Origin: Flavobacterium sp. 270
GTDB lineage: Bacteria > Bacteroidota > Bacteroidia > Flavobacteriales > Flavobacteriaceae
DNA: 64,000 nucleotides
Assembly: GCF_004368785.1 (NCBI RefSeq)
Contig: NZ_SODM01000001.1
Coordinates: 1,550,001 to 1,614,000, forward strand
Direction of reading: 5' to 3'
Part shown: piece by piece, positions 55,059 to 64,000 of the stretch
Position numbering within the stretch: position 1 is the stretch's first letter
Layout of the letters: every line of letters begins with the position of its first letter
The notes under the pieces: generated by a model
What the model saw: only the letters and a program-made list of their open reading frames with translations
What the model was told of the DNA's origin: nothing
The model's database searches: none
Position numbers and translations under genes: made by a program

Positions 55059-55123
55059 TTAGAACAAAAAAATGGCGTTTCAGAACATTTATTTTAAGTT
55101 TAGATTAGAAAGCAATAGTTTTA
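55059..55123 (+). promoter_or_regulatory. LytTR-type direct repeats and promoter of the PLC gene
   Basis: TTAGAACA at 55059-55066 and TCAGAACA at 55080-55087, 21 bp apart. A -7-like box TAGTTTTA is at 55116-55123. The second repeat and its flank (TTCAGAACATTT) are identical to the site upstream of the kinase. Confidence 0.7.
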
Positions 55124-55159
55124 AAACTACAAATAAAACTAACCTAATACTTAAGACAG

Positions 55160-56419
55160 ATGAAAACTTCTACTTCTTTAACTTTTGGTGAAATTTCTTT
55201 TAAAGCTTCACATAACTCTTATGAGCGTAATGAGACCATTTCCGATCAATTAGATTTTGATCCGAACGAGCCTTATCAAAGTGGTTGTATGGCTATAGAA
55301 CTTGATATCATAAGGCAATCGAAGGATTATGAAAATGGTGAAATTACCAGCGGGTATTTTAAGGTATCTCATACGTTAGGGAATACTACTGCACCTCATC
55401 TTGATGAATGGTTAGGTTACATATTTGGCTGGCATAACACAAATCCAAATCATTTGCCTATTGTTGTATATATAGATATCAAAAGCAGTGAAGGCGGTTA
55501 TTTGGATTTTGGCGACAGAATAGATCAGTATTTGACTAAATATTTTGATAAATCAATCATATATACACCTGGAATATTATATTCATCTCAACCAAAAGAA
55601 AACGGAGATACTTTCAATGATTTATGCTCATTTGTAGTTCAGAAAGGCTGGCCTCAAATTGACCAAATGTCCGGAAAAATTATTTTCTGCCTGACAGGTA
55701 ATCCGGATTGGAAAAAAACTTATGCTGATTCATCTGATTTATTGACTAACAGACTTTGTTTTAGTGATAATGGTGCGGAAGAAGAAGCTCCTCCAACAAC
55801 TGGTAACCGTATATTTTTCAATTTTGATATAAAAAAGAAAGATAAATGGAACGATATGATAAAAAAATACAGCACTAACAATTTAATTACACGCGTTTAC
55901 GAAGTAAACAATCCAGATCTTTGGGAAAAAGCCCTGACTTGTACATTTAGTGCAATTGCTACAAACAAAATCAGAAATAATAAATGGGCATACGTTAGTA
56001 ATCAAGGTCATCCATATCTTAAAAAGCTGATTAATCTGCCCCCGTTACCTCCTTCTCAACTTAAGTCTATAAAAAATATAGCCAATAATGAATACAGGAC
56101 AGATCATGCAACAAAAATGAGCAGCGATTATAAAAAGTCGAATTGTGATTTTTACTTTGAAAGCCAATATGACGGCATTGATATTTTCGCAATAAAAAAC
56201 AAAAAGAATAATCAATATTTTTCTGATCATATCATCACTATGAAGAGTGAGGTTAAAAGTATTAACCAAAAATGGAAATTAATCAAAGTTGAAGGAAAGG
56301 TAAATCAATATTATATTCAAAATTTAGGAAATCTAAAATACATGACAAAAAGAGCATCTCAATTATCTGATAACAATGGGTCCAACGAAATTTACGAATT
56401 AGAGGAAAGGCAATTGTAA
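55160..56419 (+). CDS. PI-PLC-like phosphodiesterase
   Basis: 419 residues. A phospholipase C X-domain-like TIM barrel holds FKASHNSYERN (first catalytic His), CMAIELDI, FKVSHTLGN (second His) and LPIVVYIDIKSSEG. It resembles the calcium-dependent bacterial PI-PLC group. The C-terminal 100 residues (NKKNNQYFSDHIITMKSE, YYIQNLGNLKYM) form a ricin/beta-trefoil-like tail. No signal peptide is visible at the chosen start. It lies downstream of a LytTR-type site and is the predicted target of the kinase-regulator pair. Confidence 0.82.
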   Translation: MKTSTSLTFGEISFKASHNSYERNETISDQLDFDPNEPYQSGCMAIELDIIRQSKDYENGEITSGYFKVSHTLGNTTAPHLDEWLGYIFGWHNTNPNHLPIVVYIDIKSSEGGYLDFGDRIDQYLTKYFDKSIIYTPGILYSSQPKENGDTFNDLCSFVVQKGWPQIDQMSGKIIFCLTGNPDWKKTYADSSDLLTNRLCFSDNGAEEEAPPTTGNRIFFNFDIKKKDKWNDMIKKYSTNNLITRVYEVNNPDLWEKALTCTFSAIATNKIRNNKWAYVSNQGHPYLKKLINLPPLPPSQLKSIKNIANNEYRTDHATKMSSDYKKSNCDFYFESQYDGIDIFAIKNKKNNQYFSDHIITMKSEVKSINQKWKLIKVEGKVNQYYIQNLGNLKYMTKRASQLSDNNGSNEIYELEERQL

Positions 56420-56439
56420 GCAAAATAAAATAATCTTAT

Positions 56440-58766
56440 ATGAAAAAACACTACTCTTGTATCTTAATACTTTTCTTTTTTGTATTTTCTGCTAACAAAG
56501 TTTATACACAACCCTATTACACCCTTCCACAATGGAACACTCCAGGACATATACTATAGGGAATGTCAAGGTTGGATTTAATTATTCTGGGACTACAGGT
56601 TTAGGCGGTTGTTGGGGAATAAACTGGACAGAAAAGGATAATGGCTATTTTACCTTTACTTTTGATGTTCCTGTTGCCGGCGTACGCATTTATGGTGTCG
56701 ATTGGGATAGATCTTCATCAATTACACAAAATATCGCAGTGTCAGTCAATGACAATCCTTATAATCTACAGGCTTCTAACCTGTCCTCCTATTCTTATGG
56801 TAATTCCTGCAATCAGGGCAGCAGAACCGCACAAGGCAGTATATCTGGTGGTAATTTTATAAATGGCTCCGGTACGTTAACCATTACACAACCCAGAATC
56901 ACTACTTTAAAAATACAAAATTCAGGTAATGGTAATTGGGGCTTTGCTGTAGAAATACTACCACTTTTTGTGACAGCCAATACTCCATGTACAGGGAGCG
57001 CATTAAATCTGACGTCAGATTTTGCAGGCTTAACCAGCGGTGCTTCCTACAACTGGACAGGCCCGAATGGTTTCACCTCATCACTTAAAAATCCAAGTAT
57101 CGGTAACGCTACTGAGGTTAATTCAGGTGTTTATACCGTAACAGCAAGTAATGGGAGTGTAACAGCTTCACAAACAAAAAATGTTTATGTAAATCCCATA
57201 CCTAGTGTTAATGTTATTAATAACCAAATACTTTGTAATGGTTCTTCAGTAAATGCAGTTAATTTTAGCAGTCCTGTTAATAAAGGGATAATGTGCGGGA
57301 ATGTCAATGAAGGAGACATCTTAAACCTCACTGCTCCTCCAGGTTCTATATTTAATGATATACTATTTGCCAGTTATGGAAATCCTGTTGGAAGTTGCGG
57401 TAATTTTGTTTTAGGCACTTGTAATTCACCCAACAGCACTACCGTAGTATCGAATGCTGCTTTGGGCAAAAATTCTTTTAATCTTGCAGCTACCAACAAT
57501 AATTTTGGAGATCCTTGCAACGGTATGGCAAAAAGTCTAAAAATACAGTTGGGTTACGATATCCCCGTAACCTATTCCTGGACAAATAACAATACATTAA
57601 TAGGTCTTGCAGCTTCCGGCACTGGGAATATTCTATCTTTTATAGCTACTAACACTACCAATACACCTATTACGGCCACTATAACTGTTACACCGAAATA
57701 TACCAATGGAGGCAGTTCTTGCCAGGGTACTTCAAAAACATTTACAATTACCGTAAATCCTACGCCTAAAATTACGACTCAACCAATTTCCAAATCAATT
57801 TGTAGTGGAGAAAGCGCCACTTTTACTGCCGTTGCAAATAATGCTTCAACTTATCAATGGCAGGTAAATACGGGATCAGGTTTCATTGATATATCAGACG
57901 CCGCACAATACTCAGGAGCAACTACAAATACGCTGACTATTAAAGTTTCAACATTGTTAAATGACTACAAATATCGGTTATTAGCCTCCGGAAGCTGTGG
58001 TCCTGCAGCGATTTCCAATACTGCAACAATAACAGTTCCAACAATAAGCGGTACTGTAATTGTAAATAATGTGAGCTGCAATGGCGAATCTGACGGAAGC
58101 ATCAACCTTACACCATCGGGAGGAACTTCTCCATACACATTCAACTGGAATGGAGCTGCAAACACAGAAGACAGAACAAATCTTCCTCAGGGAACTTACA
58201 ATGTAACAATAACTGATTCTAAAGGCTGTATTGGAACAGTTTCTGCGACAATTACAGAGCCAAATATAGTTGATTCTCCGACTGGTGATGCTATCCAGAG
58301 TTTTAACGCCGGAAATGATCTGAATGCCTTACTAGTTACCGGTCAAAATGTTAAATGGTATGCCACGGCAGTAAATGCATCCAATCATGTTAATGAGCTT
58401 CCGTTAAGCACAATAATCATAAATGATACAACATATTATGCTACTCAAACCTCAGGCAGTTGTGAATCGCCAACCTCATTGGCTGTCAAAGCGTATAATC
58501 CGCTCTTGTCTCTTAATGATACTATAAAACCTGATTTAGCATTGAGATTATACCCAAATCCTGCGAAAGATATGCTGTATTTAAATTCGGAAATTGAAAT
58601 TGACAAAATTGTTATTTTTGATATAAACGGAAGAATATTGCTAGAAAAGACATTGAATGGAGATCATAAAATTAACATTCAGGCTTTGGCTAAAAATGTA
58701 TATTTTATTAAAATTTTTACCCAAAATAAAGGAGAAGAAAAAACTATTAAATTTATTAAAGATTAG
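56440..58766 (+). pseudogene. T9SS-secreted lectin/Ig-like protein, signal peptide out of frame
   Basis: A signal peptide starts at the ATG at 56440 (MKKHYSCILILFFFVFSANK, then VYTQPYYTLPQWNTPGH) and runs into TAG at 56557-56559. The body resumes one base out of register (TYTIGNVKVGFNYSG) and is open to 58766. Domains: an N-terminal beta domain, an Ig-like domain, a SUEL/rhamnose-binding-lectin-like domain (FASYGNPVGSCGNF and FGDPCNGMAKSLKIQLGY), another Ig-like domain, a SprB-type repeat, and a T9SS sorting domain (LRLYPNPAKDMLYLN). A single-base deletion near 56550 explains the split. Confidence 0.78.
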
Positions 58767-58800
58767 ATAATGAATTAAAATTTGCCCCAAGTCCCAAAAT

Positions 58801-58830
58801 AAAAATCCATTTCTTTCGAAATGGATTTTT
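58801..58830. terminator. Bidirectional terminator
   Basis: The arms AAAAATCCATTTC and GAAATGGATTTTT enclose a 4-nt loop, between the convergent genes ending at 58766 and 58865. Confidence 0.85.
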
Positions 58831-58864
58831 TAATTTTAAATAGATTGGACTTGTATTTTATGTT

Positions 58865-59818
58865 TTAACTCCATTCCGGAAACTGAGTTTTATTTAAGTC
58901 AAGCTTTTCAATTTTACTCATATCTTCCTGATCGAGTTTGAAATCAAATATATTAAGATTCTCTACAATGTGTGCTTTTTGTGAAGATCTTGGAATGGCA
59001 ACAATACCACGCTGATAATGCCATCTAAGATTTACCTGGGCAACAGTCTTGCCGTGCTTTTTAGCAATTTGAGAAAATATTTCGTTTGTAAAAAGTCCAT
59101 TACGGCCTTCTGCAAAAGGTGCCCAAGCTTCCATCTGGATATTATGCTTTTTTAGCACTTTATATGCACTGCCCTGTTGATAATAAGCATGTGTCTCAAT
59201 CTGGTTTACAGCTGGTTTTACCTGAGCATAAGACAAAAGATCTGCTAATTGGTATGAATCAAAGTTGCTTATACCAATTGCCCTGATTTTTCCTGCTTTG
59301 TAAAGTTCTTCCATTGCCTTCCATGATCCTTTCACATCACCTCTTGGACGATGTATAAGGTAAAGATCCAGATATTCAAGTCCCAATTTTGACAGTGTCT
59401 CTTCAAAACCTTTTTTAGCATTTTCATAACCGGCATCATCAACCCATAATTTTGAGGTAACAAAAAGATCTTTTCTGTTAACTCCGCTTTGTTTTATTCC
59501 TTTGCCTACCGCTTCTTCGTTACCATAGACTTTTGCGGTATCAATAAGACGGTAACCAACTGATAAAGCATCGGCTACAGATTGCTGGCATACGTCCCCT
59601 TTAAGTCCATAAGTTCCAAATCCGAGCATGGGCATTTTTATGCCGTTATTAAGCTTAACATTCGTAATTTCCGCAACAACATCGTTATCCATTAGGGTAT
59701 TGCCAAATAATTGAGGCATTCCAAACAGGTTTATGTAAATTCCAGCAGCTGCCAGTTTTGCGCTGTTTTGTAAAAATCTGCGTCGGCTTATTTCGTTTTT
59801 GTGGTCTTGAGAATTCAT
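58865..59818 (-). CDS. Tat-exported aldo/keto reductase
   Basis: 317 residues. The twin-arginine signal SRRRFLQNSAKLAAAG (about 11-26) directs folded export. The aldo/keto reductase barrel follows with the tetrad Asp (LIDTAKVYGNE, Tyr included), Lys (VTSKLW) and His (YLIHRP), plus the NADPH motif IPRSSQKAHIVEN near the end. The family reduces aldehydes and ketones with NADPH. An exported NADPH enzyme is odd, because the cofactor is cytosolic; the precursor may carry it through Tat. Monocistronic, minus strand. Confidence 0.92.
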   Translation of the reverse strand: MNSQDHKNEISRRRFLQNSAKLAAAGIYINLFGMPQLFGNTLMDNDVVAEITNVKLNNGIKMPMLGFGTYGLKGDVCQQSVADALSVGYRLIDTAKVYGNEEAVGKGIKQSGVNRKDLFVTSKLWVDDAGYENAKKGFEETLSKLGLEYLDLYLIHRPRGDVKGSWKAMEELYKAGKIRAIGISNFDSYQLADLLSYAQVKPAVNQIETHAYYQQGSAYKVLKKHNIQMEAWAPFAEGRNGLFTNEIFSQIAKKHGKTVAQVNLRWHYQRGIVAIPRSSQKAHIVENLNIFDFKLDQEDMSKIEKLDLNKTQFPEWS

Positions 59819-60017
59819 ATTATTTGTCTATTAGTCAATTCATATCAGTTCATAAAAATATATATAATATTTTAAATAGAATGTTTAATTTTCCAATACA
59901 AAGTAATATTTAGAAGAGGTCAGGAAAAAATCGATTTTTTAAAAAAGACATTTTTAACTTCATAAGTTAGAACAGATATCTTTTCTAAAATTAAAGCCTT
60001 TTTGATTCAATTCATTC

Positions 60018-61454
60018 TTAAAATTCTTTTAGCAAATTATACACTTTACTGAATTTATTAAAAGAATCCGCATATACTTTTGTATTAGCAGTATTTGGGA
60101 AATACGTTTTTTCTATTTTATTTTGATTTTTGACAATAATTCCTGTCGATTGCATGCCTATTAAAACAGAACCCCACGCAGAACCTTCAATAGTTTGCGA
60201 TGTCTGTACTTTCATCTGAAAAATATCTGCTACAATTTGCAGCCATAATTCACTTTTTCCGAATCCGCCACTCGCCATAATTATTGTTTCTTCTCTTTTT
60301 TGAGAATCAGGCAATAAAATTTCTGTAATTTGAAATAGCCCAAATAAAATACCCTCTAAAGTTGCCCTTACTAAGTGTGCCTGCGTATGAATAATCTGCA
60401 TTCCCAAAAGAGAACCTTGTGCAGATGCATCCCAAATTGGAGCTCTTTCTCCCAGCAAATAAGGCACAAAAAGCAAACCTTCAGAACCTGCAGGGATTTT
60501 TTCTGCTTCTTCAAAAAGTTGTTCGTAAGAAACATTTGTTTTTAAAATAGTCTCTTTCAGCCATTGCAGCACAATAGCACCGTTATTTACAGCTCCTAAT
60601 GAAAGATATTGATTTCCATGCAAATGGTAACATTGCGTTCGCATATGCTCGTCTACAAAAGGTTGGTCTATAGGTAACCGTACTGCTCCGCTTGTGCCAA
60701 TTGTTAAAGCTATAAATCCCTCATTCATCGCTCCGGTACCCAGATTAGCCAAAGGGCCGTCTCCACCGCCTATTATATATAACAAACCATCTAAAATACC
60801 TTTAGCCTGATGCGTAACCTCATATATTGTTGAAAGTTGTTCTGATTTTACTTGCAATAAATCAAGAATTTCTTCATCCCATCTTAAAGTATGGATATTC
60901 AATAATCCAGTACCCGAAGCCATTGAAGTATCAATACCATACTCTCCGGTAAGATGATGCCATACATATTCCTTTATACTAATAAATTTATATGTTTTGA
61001 AAAAAATTTCAAGATCAAATTCTTTAAACCAAGCAATTTTCGTCATGGGCGAAAAAGGATGAATCGGAATTCCTGTTTTTTTATAGAAACTTTTTCCTTG
61101 TTCAGCATTTTTAATTTTTTCGGCTATTGCGGTTGCTCTGTTATCTGCCCATAAAATAGCATCTGTAAGCGGTTTTCCGGTTTTGTCAATTGCAATAATA
61201 CTTTGCATTGCTGCGCTAAAACTGATAAATTGAGGCTGTATATCCTTTGTAATTTCGCTGATACACTTTAAAACCGTCTCTAAAATCTCCTGCGGATTTT
61301 GTACGCTCCAATCCGGTTTTGGATGATACATGGGATAAGAATGCGAAAGCTGTTTTACTACATTTCCATTTAAGTCAAAACATACCGCTTTTGTTGCCGT
61401 TGTTCCAATGTCAATTCCGATGTAAAATGATTTATTATTTTTTATTTGATCCAT
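60018..61454 (-). CDS. gntK: FGGY-family gluconokinase
   Basis: 478 residues. The N-terminal phosphate motif IGIDIGTTATKAVCFD and the FGGY-family signatures are present, with GGGDGPLANLGTGA and ASGGFGKSELWLQI in the C-terminal domain. Its substrate is set by context: the gene overlaps a GntP-family gluconate permease by 13 bp, so D-gluconate (or a related sugar acid) is the likely substrate, giving 6-phosphogluconate. The start at 61454 lies inside the permease stop region. Confidence 0.88.
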   Translation of the reverse strand: MDQIKNNKSFYIGIDIGTTATKAVCFDLNGNVVKQLSHSYPMYHPKPDWSVQNPQEILETVLKCISEITKDIQPQFISFSAAMQSIIAIDKTGKPLTDAILWADNRATAIAEKIKNAEQGKSFYKKTGIPIHPFSPMTKIAWFKEFDLEIFFKTYKFISIKEYVWHHLTGEYGIDTSMASGTGLLNIHTLRWDEEILDLLQVKSEQLSTIYEVTHQAKGILDGLLYIIGGGDGPLANLGTGAMNEGFIALTIGTSGAVRLPIDQPFVDEHMRTQCYHLHGNQYLSLGAVNNGAIVLQWLKETILKTNVSYEQLFEEAEKIPAGSEGLLFVPYLLGERAPIWDASAQGSLLGMQIIHTQAHLVRATLEGILFGLFQITEILLPDSQKREETIIMASGGFGKSELWLQIVADIFQMKVQTSQTIEGSAWGSVLIGMQSTGIIVKNQNKIEKTYFPNTANTKVYADSFNKFSKVYNLLKEF

Positions 61455-62761
61455 ATATTCAGTATCAATACTCCAATTAATCCCATAATTCCAATAATTG
61501 TTTCCATAACCGTCCAGGTTTTAAAAGTCTCCGAAACGCTGATACCAAAATATTCTTTAAACATCCAAAATCCAGTATCATTAACATGAGAGCACATTAA
61601 ACTTCCGGCACCAATAGAAAGCACCATCAATTCGGGACTTACACCCGAAGCTATTACTAAAGGCTGAACAATTCCTGCTGCAGTTAATCCGGCAACTGTG
61701 GCAGATCCCAAAGCAATTCGGATAATAGTCGCAATAAGCCATCCTAAAAACAAAGGAGAAAGCGAAGAATTCTCAAACACTTTCGTTAAATCTGTTCCTA
61801 TTCCGCTATCAATCAATACTTGTTTGAATGCACCGCCTGCGCCAATTATTAAAATTATCATTGTCGCAGCACTCAATGCAGTACCAGACTTATCCATTAT
61901 GTCCTGCATTTTTCTTCCGCGAAAAATACCTAATGTAAACAAGGCGAAAAGTACCGCTATTAACATTGCCGTTAAAGGGTTTCCTATAAATAATAAAACA
62001 GGACGGAAAGAACTTTGTTCCGGCAATGCTAATTCGCTAAATGTTGCTGTTGCCATTAAAAAAACCGGAACCAATGCCGTTAGAATACTAATTCCAAAAG
62101 AAGGCATTTCGTTCTCTGTAAATGTTTTACTTTCAAATAAACCTTTTGGCGGAAAAGCATTGATTTTTTTTATAAACTCGGGAAAAATAATTCCTGCTGC
62201 TAAAAGTGCCGGGATTGCGACCAATAGCCCATAAAGAAGTGTTTTGCCAATATTTGCTTTAAAAATAACTGCAATTGCTGTTGGACCTGGATGTGGAGGC
62301 AAAAAACCATGTGTTATAGAAAGTGCCGAAGCCATTGCAATACCCAGATAAATTACAGACTGTTTTGTTGTATTAGCTACTGCAAAAACCATCGGAATCA
62401 AAATAATAAAACCGGCGTTGTAAAACATGGAAATTCCAACAGAAAAACCCGTAATTACCATTGCCCATTTGATGTATTTAATACCAAAAGCGTTAATCAA
62501 TACTGAGCTGATTCGTTGGGCAGCACCACTATCAGAAAGCAAATTTCCTAAAATAACGCCAAATGAAATTATTAAGATCAAAGATCCTAAAGTACTCCCT
62601 ACTCCAACTTGAATGGAATTAATTAAATCGGTAAAAGGCATTCCTTTTAAAATTCCGACAAAAAAAGAACTGATAATTAAGGCCAGAAAAGCGTTGATTT
62701 TTGCACCCGAAATTAAAACCAGCAATAAAAGAATACTTGCAATCAGAATCAGTAAAGACAT
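61442..62761 (-). CDS. gntP: GntP-family gluconate:H+ symporter
   Basis: 439 residues with about 12 membrane helices. Family motifs include HGFLPPHPGPTAIA, which lies in the conserved loop, and ALGSATVAGLTAAGI plus SHVNDTGFWMFKEYFGIS near the C-terminus. It imports gluconate or related acids. It is the first gene of the pair with gntK. A 14-bp perfect palindrome lies about 20 bp upstream of its ATG and is the likely operator. Confidence 0.92.
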   Translation of the reverse strand: MSLLILIASILLLLVLISGAKINAFLALIISSFFVGILKGMPFTDLINSIQVGVGSTLGSLILIISFGVILGNLLSDSGAAQRISSVLINAFGIKYIKWAMVITGFSVGISMFYNAGFIILIPMVFAVANTTKQSVIYLGIAMASALSITHGFLPPHPGPTAIAVIFKANIGKTLLYGLLVAIPALLAAGIIFPEFIKKINAFPPKGLFESKTFTENEMPSFGISILTALVPVFLMATATFSELALPEQSSFRPVLLFIGNPLTAMLIAVLFALFTLGIFRGRKMQDIMDKSGTALSAATMIILIIGAGGAFKQVLIDSGIGTDLTKVFENSSLSPLFLGWLIATIIRIALGSATVAGLTAAGIVQPLVIASGVSPELMVLSIGAGSLMCSHVNDTGFWMFKEYFGISVSETFKTWTVMETIIGIMGLIGVLILNIWIK

Positions 62762-62779
62762 GAATTATAATTTTAAAGA

Positions 62780-62793
62780 TGATAACGTTATCA
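62780..62793. promoter_or_regulatory. Palindromic operator TGATAACGTTATCA
   Basis: Perfect 14-bp palindrome 19 bp before the gntP start. This is the form of a LacI-family operator with a central CG. No LacI-type regulator is encoded in the window. Confidence 0.65.
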
Positions 62794-62890
62794 GTTTAAT
62801 ATCTGATTCGTAAAAATATCACTTTAAATTAAGTACTGATTATAATTTGAATTTAATTTTAATACTTCATCTGCCTACTTTATCCTTAGA

Positions 62891-64000
62891 TCAAACTTTA
62901 GATTTTTTTTTCTTCCTTCCCAGCCAGATAATCAATCCTGTTATGGGTAGTGTTAAGGCAAAAAGTGTAACTAAAAAGGCAATTATTTTAGTTGGATAAC
63001 CAAAAACACTTCCTGTATGAATAGGATATACAAGACGTTTTACCTTATCTCCATTACTGAAAGCTGCATAAGGTCTTGTTTCAATATTTTTGCCGGTATA
63101 TTTATCAAAATACACAGCACTTGACTGATCTGGAATTGCAATATCCAAATGCTCCTTTAATACTTGTATGCTGTTAATGGTATCTGATGGAATCCTGATT
63201 TGAATATTTCCTTTGTAAGGAAAAATGCTATCTGTGCTGTTATAAATATTTTGATAAAAAGCAGTATGATCAAGTTTTGGGTCTGTTTTAGTTGGATTTT
63301 CTACTTTTAACGATACCTTTTTTACAGCTCCGTCGGCCATAAAATAAACTCCTTTTTCAAACCATTTAAAAGACCACACTAAGCCTGTCAAAGAAATAAT
63401 CAATAAAAATATAAAACTGTAAAAACCAAAAGTCGAATGAAAATCCCAATTGATTCTTTTAAATGAACCGCTCCATTTTACGCTCAACCGCTGTTTTAGG
63501 TTTTTTATTTTTTTTGGCCACCATAATATAAGGCCGGAAATTAACATAAATACAAAAATCAAACAGGAAATTCCGGTAATAATTTCTCCTACATCCCCAA
63601 GTAACAACTGTCTGTGCAGTGATAAAACAATTGAAAAAAATCTTTCCCTTTGTAAAACAGTACCTAATACTTTTCCCGTGTAGGGATCCATAGAGAAAAT
63701 CTGTGATTCCTTATCCTTGTTTTTTCCAGAAATAACTATCGTACGGGCAGGATCATTGAAGGTGCTTATTCTGCTTATTTTTTTGATGGAATAGTCTTTT
63801 TCCAAAACATTAATACAATAATCTAAACTTTTTTTAGAAGTCCCAATTGAAGTTACAGTGTAAAATTCGGGGTTTATAAATTGGTCAATTTCTTTTTCAA
63901 AAACCATAAGGCTTCCCGTTAAAGCCACTATAAACACAATTAAACCTGAGCCAAGACCTAACCAAAGATGAAGCCAGCCAATACTTTTTTTCAATTTTTT
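62891..64000 (-). CDS. PepSY-associated membrane protein, start outside or at the window edge
   Basis: At least 367 residues. Four membrane helices (about 10-30, 137-158, 190-210, 340-360) enclose two PepSY-like periplasmic domains. The first helix region KKSIGWLHLWLGLGSGLI is typical. The family sits near siderophore receptors and reductases and is thought to reduce or unload imported ferric siderophores. The listed start would be a TTG at 63994; the frame stays open to the window end, so the true start is probably further upstream. Confidence 0.85.
   Translation of the reverse strand, partial: KKLKKSIGWLHLWLGLGSGLIVFIVALTGSLMVFEKEIDQFINPEFYTVTSIGTSKKSLDYCINVLEKDYSIKKISRISTFNDPARTIVISGKNKDKESQIFSMDPYTGKVLGTVLQRERFFSIVLSLHRQLLLGDVGEIITGISCLIFVFMLISGLILWWPKKIKNLKQRLSVKWSGSFKRINWDFHSTFGFYSFIFLLIISLTGLVWSFKWFEKGVYFMADGAVKKVSLKVENPTKTDPKLDHTAFYQNIYNSTDSIFPYKGNIQIRIPSDTINSIQVLKEHLDIAIPDQSSAVYFDKYTGKNIETRPYAAFSNGDKVKRLVYPIHTGSVFGYPTKIIAFLVTLFALTLPITGLIIWLGRKKKKSKV

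Overview
The window comes from a low-GC member of the Bacteroidota, most likely a Flavobacterium. The evidence is the gene content and order of the core blocks (tpx, dgkA, ftsK, lolA-like, LptF/G-like, ribB), promoters with a TAnnTTTG -7 box and no strong Shine-Dalgarno, a type IX secretion (T9SS) C-terminal sorting domain, and a tyrosine integrase of the Bacteroidetes type. Two core blocks (about 1-7,770 and 52,375-64,000) flank a mosaic accessory island of about 44.6 kb next to a tRNA-Ser(UGA) gene.

Left core (1-7,770): REP-like inverted repeats, then a same-strand row of thiol peroxidase, diacylglycerol kinase, FtsK, LolA-like carrier, LptF/G-like permease, RibB with a degenerate GTP cyclohydrolase II half, and an acyl-CoA thioesterase, ending in tRNA-Ser. 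A 13-bp piece of the tRNA 3' end (7755-7767) is repeated exactly at 52362-52374 and marks the probable outer attachment sites. A second complete tRNA-Ser(UGA) at 27,005 divides the island into two arms.

Left arm (7,770-27,004): a wrecked integrase, a dead IS6-family element, then minus-strand cargo. A four-gene operon encodes an M43 metalloprotease, a flavin amine/amino-acid oxidase, a ThDP-dependent 2-oxo-acid decarboxylase-like enzyme and an M28 aminopeptidase. Upstream of it lie a 110-residue gene and a 120-codon frame interrupted by two TGA codons. Then come small membrane and orphan genes, an HNH endonuclease, a frameshifted HsdR-N-like gene, and a NA37/YejK-like protein paired with a four-helix membrane protein.

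Right arm (27,090-52,361): remnants of a type IIG methylase and an SMC-like ATPase, then a 13-kb module (32.2-45.1 kb). This module holds two WYL regulators, a Vsr-like nuclease, a DnaB-like ATPase, a DnaQ-like exonuclease, two DUF262/GmrSD-like proteins, and several orphan or small membrane proteins. Nine sites in it share one 34-bp promoter architecture: a 15-bp dyad CGNCA-N5-TGNCR, exactly 11 nt, then a -7 box. This ties nearly every gene into one regulon and is the strongest sign of an undescribed system. Next to it is a four-gene operon of a dynamin-like GTPase, a small tail-anchored protein, a HerA/DUF87 ATPase and a small acidic protein, a second candidate defence system.

Right core (52,375-64,000): a TPR histidine kinase and LytTR regulator, with a direct-repeat pair (TYAGAACA, 21-bp pitch) upstream of both the kinase operon and the following PI-PLC-like gene. 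A T9SS protein with a SUEL-type lectin domain follows, its signal peptide cut off by a frameshift. Then come a Tat-exported aldo/keto reductase, a gluconate kinase/permease pair with a palindromic operator, and the 3' part of a PepSY-TM gene at the window edge.
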